Of a DNA stretch of 10,123 bases, positions 7,722 to 10,123 are shown piece by piece. Location of the stretch: contig VSNT01000131.1 of NCBI GenBank assembly GCA_009774465.1, positions 1 to 10,123 of the forward strand, read 5' to 3'. This DNA is from Lachnospiraceae bacterium. Its GTDB lineage: Bacteria > Bacillota_A > Clostridia > Lachnospirales > Lachnospiraceae. A model generated the notes under the pieces. The model saw only the letters and a list, made by a program, of their open reading frames with translations. It searched no databases and was not told the origin of the DNA. Each line of letters starts with the position of its first letter. Position 1 is the first letter of the stretch. The position numbers and the translations under genes were made by a program.

Positions 7722-7737
7722 GCCTTTTTTATTGTGT
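7698..7737. repeat. 9-bp inverted repeat over the tgt stop and yajC promoter
   Basis: ACACAATAA (7698-7706) and its exact reverse complement TTATTGTGT (7729-7737) flank a 22-nt spacer. One arm covers the tgt stop codon, the other lies at the -10 side of the yajC promoter, and the -35 box is in the spacer. It could be an operator or an RNA hairpin at the tgt 3' end. On the minus strand no T run follows directly, so it is a poor intrinsic terminator. Confidence 0.5.
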
Positions 7738-8865
7738 GCTGTCATTCATCATGCCTTCCAGCTTTCTTTTCTTGTAGGCAGCAAACTCTCCCTGATCCAG
7801 AGAATCCCGGATTTCTTCCATCATTTTGTTATAAAAATACAAATTATGCAAAACGCACAGCCGCATTCCAAGCATCTCTTTTGCTTTTAATAAATGTCTG
7901 ATATATGCCCTCGAATATCTGCGGCATGCCGGACAATTACAGCCTTCCTCTATAGGGCGTTCATCCAGCTCATATTTTGCATTAAACAGATTAATTTTTC
8001 CATGATTGGTATAAAGATGTCCATGCCTGCCATTTCTGCTGGGGTAAACACAGTCAAAGAAATCTATTCCCCGCTCCACGCCTTCCAAAATATTGGCAGG
8101 TGTGCCGACTCCCATTAAATAAACCGGTTTATCTTTGGGCAGATGTGGAACTGTTTCTTCAATAATATAATACATCTCCTGATGGCTTTCCCCAACCGCC
8201 AGTCCGCCTATGGCATATCCATCCAAATCCATCTGTGCAATCTGCCTGGCATGTTCTATCCGGATATCTGCAAAAATCGCTCCCTGATTGATTCCAAAAA
8301 GCATCTGCTGTTTATTTATGGTATCCTCCAATTGATTCAGCCTTGCCATCTCCTGCTTACAGCGTTCCAGCCATCTTGTAGTTCTTTCAACGGACGCCTG
8401 TACATAAGCCCGATCCGCCAGACTCGAGGGACATTCATCAAAAGCCATCGCTATGGTTGATGCAAGATTCGACTGAATCTGCATACTCTCCTCGGGCCCC
8501 ATGAAAATCTTTCGTCCATCAATATGTGAATTGAAATATACCCCTTCTTCTTTGATCTTTCTTAATCCTGCCAGAGAAAAAACCTGAAAGCCGCCGGAAT
8601 CGGTAAGAATCGGCTTATTCCATGACATGAATTTATGAAGCCCTCCAAGCTGCTTTACAATTTTATCTCCGGGCCTTACATGCAAATGATACGTATTAGA
8701 AAGTTCCACCTGCGTATTGATCTGCTCCAAATCTTCTGTGGAAACAGCACCTTTTATTGCTGCCACCGTCCCCACATTCATAAAAACAGGTGTCTGTATT
8801 ACGCCATGAACCGTTGTAAATTCTCCCCGTTTTGCTCTTCCTTCCTGTTTTAACAGCCGGTACAT
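7729..8865 (-). CDS. tgt: tRNA-guanine transglycosylase (queuosine pathway)
   Basis: A 378-residue cytosolic enzyme that swaps guanine 34 of GUN-anticodon tRNAs for a queuosine precursor base. Motifs in order are D89 in TDSGGFQVFSL, D143 in FDEC (142-145), GGLAVGE (220-226), LMGVGTP (250-256), the catalytic nucleophile D271 in FDCVYPSRNGRHG, and the zinc site C309-x-C311-x2-C314-x25-H340. Spacings match the well-studied Zymomonas mobilis enzyme. C145 and V224 are the residues seen in preQ1-using bacterial enzymes rather than the eukaryotic queuine type, although some clostridial enzymes salvage queuine. I chose the ATG at 8865 because GGAG (8872-8875) is 6 nt upstream and the protein then begins MYRLLK as relatives do. 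The ATG at 8877 has no ribosome binding site. queA, the usual neighbour, is absent; the gene follows a VanY-type peptidase by 44 nt and shares its strand. Confidence 0.97.
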   Translation of the reverse strand: MYRLLKQEGRAKRGEFTTVHGVIQTPVFMNVGTVAAIKGAVSTEDLEQINTQVELSNTYHLHVRPGDKIVKQLGGLHKFMSWNKPILTDSGGFQVFSLAGLRKIKEEGVYFNSHIDGRKIFMGPEESMQIQSNLASTIAMAFDECPSSLADRAYVQASVERTTRWLERCKQEMARLNQLEDTINKQQMLFGINQGAIFADIRIEHARQIAQMDLDGYAIGGLAVGESHQEMYYIIEETVPHLPKDKPVYLMGVGTPANILEGVERGIDFFDCVYPSRNGRHGHLYTNHGKINLFNAKYELDERPIEEGCNCPACRRYSRAYIRHLLKAKEMLGMRLCVLHNLYFYNKMMEEIRDSLDQGEFAAYKKRKLEGMMNDSTQ

Positions 8866-8871
8866 AATCCT

Positions 8872-8875
8872 CTCC
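8872..8875 (-). promoter_or_regulatory. Ribosome binding site that fixes the tgt start
   Basis: GGAG on the minus strand lies 6 nt before the ATG at 8865-8863. It overlaps the upstream in-frame ATG at 8877-8875, which makes that upstream codon an unlikely start. Confidence 0.7.
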
Positions 8876-8909
8876 ATTCAGTGCTATTTTTCACACTTTC
8901 CTTCAAACC

Positions 8910-9998
8910 TTACAAATATTTATCCCAAAATTCTTCCAGACAAAGGCCTTCTTCCATAATCACCTCTGCTGCATCCTTCCCTACATACCTGAAATGCCAG
9001 GGTTCAAATTCTATACTTGTAATTGCTTCCTTTCCTTTCGGATAACGGAGAATAAATCCATACTCAGCACAATGCTGTGAAAGCCATATACCTGCACTTG
9101 TCTCTGCAAATCCTTCATCCAGGGTTAAATAAGTATCTGATATAATATCAACTGCCAGTCCAATCTGATGTTCACTTGCTCCGGGAACCGTTACTGCCTG
9201 AGAAGATATACTGTAAGCTTCCATATAGGACATCCCTTTTTTCATGTAAGCCCTTACTTTTCTGTTAAAAAGATATTCCTGATAACTTAAATCCCGATAA
9301 GGAGAGCAGATTGCAAGCGTCACTCCATCTTCACTGGCGGCCTGCATCATCAAAAGCAGATCATCTATGATCCGCTCGTCACATTCCATGTCTCCCTTGA
9401 TGGTTTTTATCATTCCAAGGGAAAAAGAATAATCCTCCGGTATGGGATGCTGCTTATTAATCAGCACCAGCTTCCAGTCTCCGGCATCAAATTGAGGCTT
9501 TTCCACCGCTGCCGCCTGTATCGGTTCCACGTTTGCCTGCTCTGCGTCTTTGGAAAAACGGACATTTGTGTCTGCATTTTCTTCAAGAATCTCATCAAGA
9601 AAATACTTGTCCACGTTTTCCATGTCATGAAACTTGTATCCGTCAACTACATCCTCATCCTCCAGAACTTTCATATTTTCATATTCAACCTGTCTTTCGT
9701 CTGCCAGTGCAATATTTGAATCCACGACCGCTACTGCCTCCGTTTCTTTCTCTTCACCGGAAATAAATCCATTTTCCTCCTGAAAAACAGGATAGGCAAA
9801 GCTGTTCCCCACCATAAAACACAGCAAAATAAAAACCGTACACGCAAAACGCTTAGTACCTGTTTTAAAATACAGACAAATTCTATGGGACAGCATACTG
9901 ACTGCCAGACCAATGATGGCAGGTATCCTTAAGAATCTATGATGTTTCCCCATATTTATAAAAAATGATTTTGTTTTCTCATAAAAACTTCTTTTCAT
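8910..9998 (-). CDS. VanY-type D-alanyl-D-alanine carboxypeptidase, membrane-anchored
   Basis: A 362-residue zinc peptidase of the VanY/M15B family. The C-terminal domain (about 180-350) contains CSPYRD (231-236), SEHQIGLAVD (275-284) with zinc ligands H277 and D284, and EFEPWHFRYVG (330-340) with catalytic E332 and zinc ligand H335, so it looks active. Such enzymes trim the last D-Ala from peptidoglycan pentapeptides outside the membrane. Ahead of it are a moderately hydrophobic stretch (25-44), a clear membrane or signal segment (51-68, FACTVFILLCFMVGNSFA), and a very acidic linker (about 73-160). The ATG at 9998 is preferred: AAGGA (10009-10013) lies 10 nt upstream, while the GTG at 10034 has no ribosome binding site. 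There are no vanR/S/H/A/X genes nearby, so a housekeeping cell-wall role is likelier than glycopeptide resistance. It probably heads a transcript that includes tgt, since no terminator lies between them. Confidence 0.9.
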   Translation of the reverse strand: MKRSFYEKTKSFFINMGKHHRFLRIPAIIGLAVSMLSHRICLYFKTGTKRFACTVFILLCFMVGNSFAYPVFQEENGFISGEEKETEAVAVVDSNIALADERQVEYENMKVLEDEDVVDGYKFHDMENVDKYFLDEILEENADTNVRFSKDAEQANVEPIQAAAVEKPQFDAGDWKLVLINKQHPIPEDYSFSLGMIKTIKGDMECDERIIDDLLLMMQAASEDGVTLAICSPYRDLSYQEYLFNRKVRAYMKKGMSYMEAYSISSQAVTVPGASEHQIGLAVDIISDTYLTLDEGFAETSAGIWLSQHCAEYGFILRYPKGKEAITSIEFEPWHFRYVGKDAAEVIMEEGLCLEEFWDKYL

Positions 9999-10008
9999 TA
10001 TTTTCGTA

Positions 10009-10013
10009 TCCTT
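10009..10013 (-). promoter_or_regulatory. Ribosome binding site deciding the carboxypeptidase start
   Basis: AAGGA on the minus strand, 10 nt before the ATG at 9998-9996. It falls within the longer GTG-initiated frame that begins at 10034, and therefore argues against that longer form. Confidence 0.6.
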
Positions 10014-10039
10014 ATCATTTATACAGCAATTCACTCAAT

Positions 10040-10068
10040 ATTTTACACAAATAATTGTTTTTCTACAA
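10040..10068 (-). promoter_or_regulatory. Sigma-A-type promoter of the VanY-type gene
   Basis: On the minus strand TTGTAG (10068-10063) and TAAAAT (10045-10040) are separated by 17 nt, in a very AT-rich upstream stretch. The -10 box is 41 nt from the preferred ATG. Beyond it, to 10123, I see only AT-rich sequence and no gene. Confidence 0.65.
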
Positions 10069-10123
10069 TAGGTGTTTTGAAAATAATTGAAAAAATAAAG
10101 AAATTTAGATATAATTTGATATT

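Noticed and set aside
7707..7728. A plus-strand hairpin followed by TTTTTT near 7721-7730, resembling a plus-strand terminator.
   Set aside because: The stem is only about four pairs including a wobble, and no plus-strand gene precedes it.
8910..9998. Vancomycin resistance gene.
   Set aside because: VanY-family carboxypeptidases are common housekeeping genes in Clostridia, and no van ligase, dehydrogenase, VanX or two-component genes are present.
9999..10034. Extension of the VanY-type protein to the GTG at 10034.
   Set aside because: No ribosome binding site precedes that GTG, while AAGGA precedes the ATG at 9998.

Overview
The window holds eight protein-coding genes, all on the minus strand. 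In transcription order (right to left) they are a VanY-type D,D-carboxypeptidase, tgt, yajC, leuB, a GT-C-type membrane glycosyltransferase, ilvD, ilvB, and a PG_binding_4/YkuD L,D-transpeptidase that runs off the left edge. Moderately AT-rich DNA, purine-rich Shine-Dalgarno sequences, the protein sequences and the [4Fe-4S]-type IlvD suggest an anaerobic Firmicute of the Clostridia, most like Lachnospiraceae. This placement is from family resemblance only; no search was run. I see no RNA genes, mobile elements, CRISPR arrays or large repeats. Overlapping open frames on the plus strand look like shadows of the minus-strand genes.

Right part (about 7.3-10.1 kb): the D,D-carboxypeptidase has a good sigma-A-like promoter (TTGTAG, 17 nt, TAAAAT). 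tgt follows after 44 nt and makes the queuosine-pathway base exchange in tRNA. yajC, an accessory subunit of the Sec translocon, has its own promoter (TTGTCT, 17 nt, TATTAT), which sits inside a 9-bp inverted repeat spanning the tgt stop codon. The tgt-yajC neighbourhood is a classic bacterial order, but queA and secDF are not here. yajC ends at a hairpin with a short T tract.

Left part (1-7210): a tightly packed branched-chain amino acid unit. leuB overlaps the glycosyltransferase by 29 nt. A 71-nt gap with GC-rich dyads follows, then ilvD, then ilvB directly after the ilvD stop codon, then the L,D-transpeptidase overlapping ilvB by four bases (ATGA). IlvB and IlvD catalyse two steps common to valine and isoleucine synthesis, and LeuB the oxidative step of leucine synthesis. 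leuA, leuCD, ilvC and the IlvB small subunit must lie elsewhere or be absent. Two envelope genes are therefore physically coupled to amino acid genes.

Overall the window looks like an ordinary core-genome region. I found no convincing undescribed system; the points most worth a second look are the two envelope genes embedded in the leu/ilv unit and the two dyad-rich gaps.
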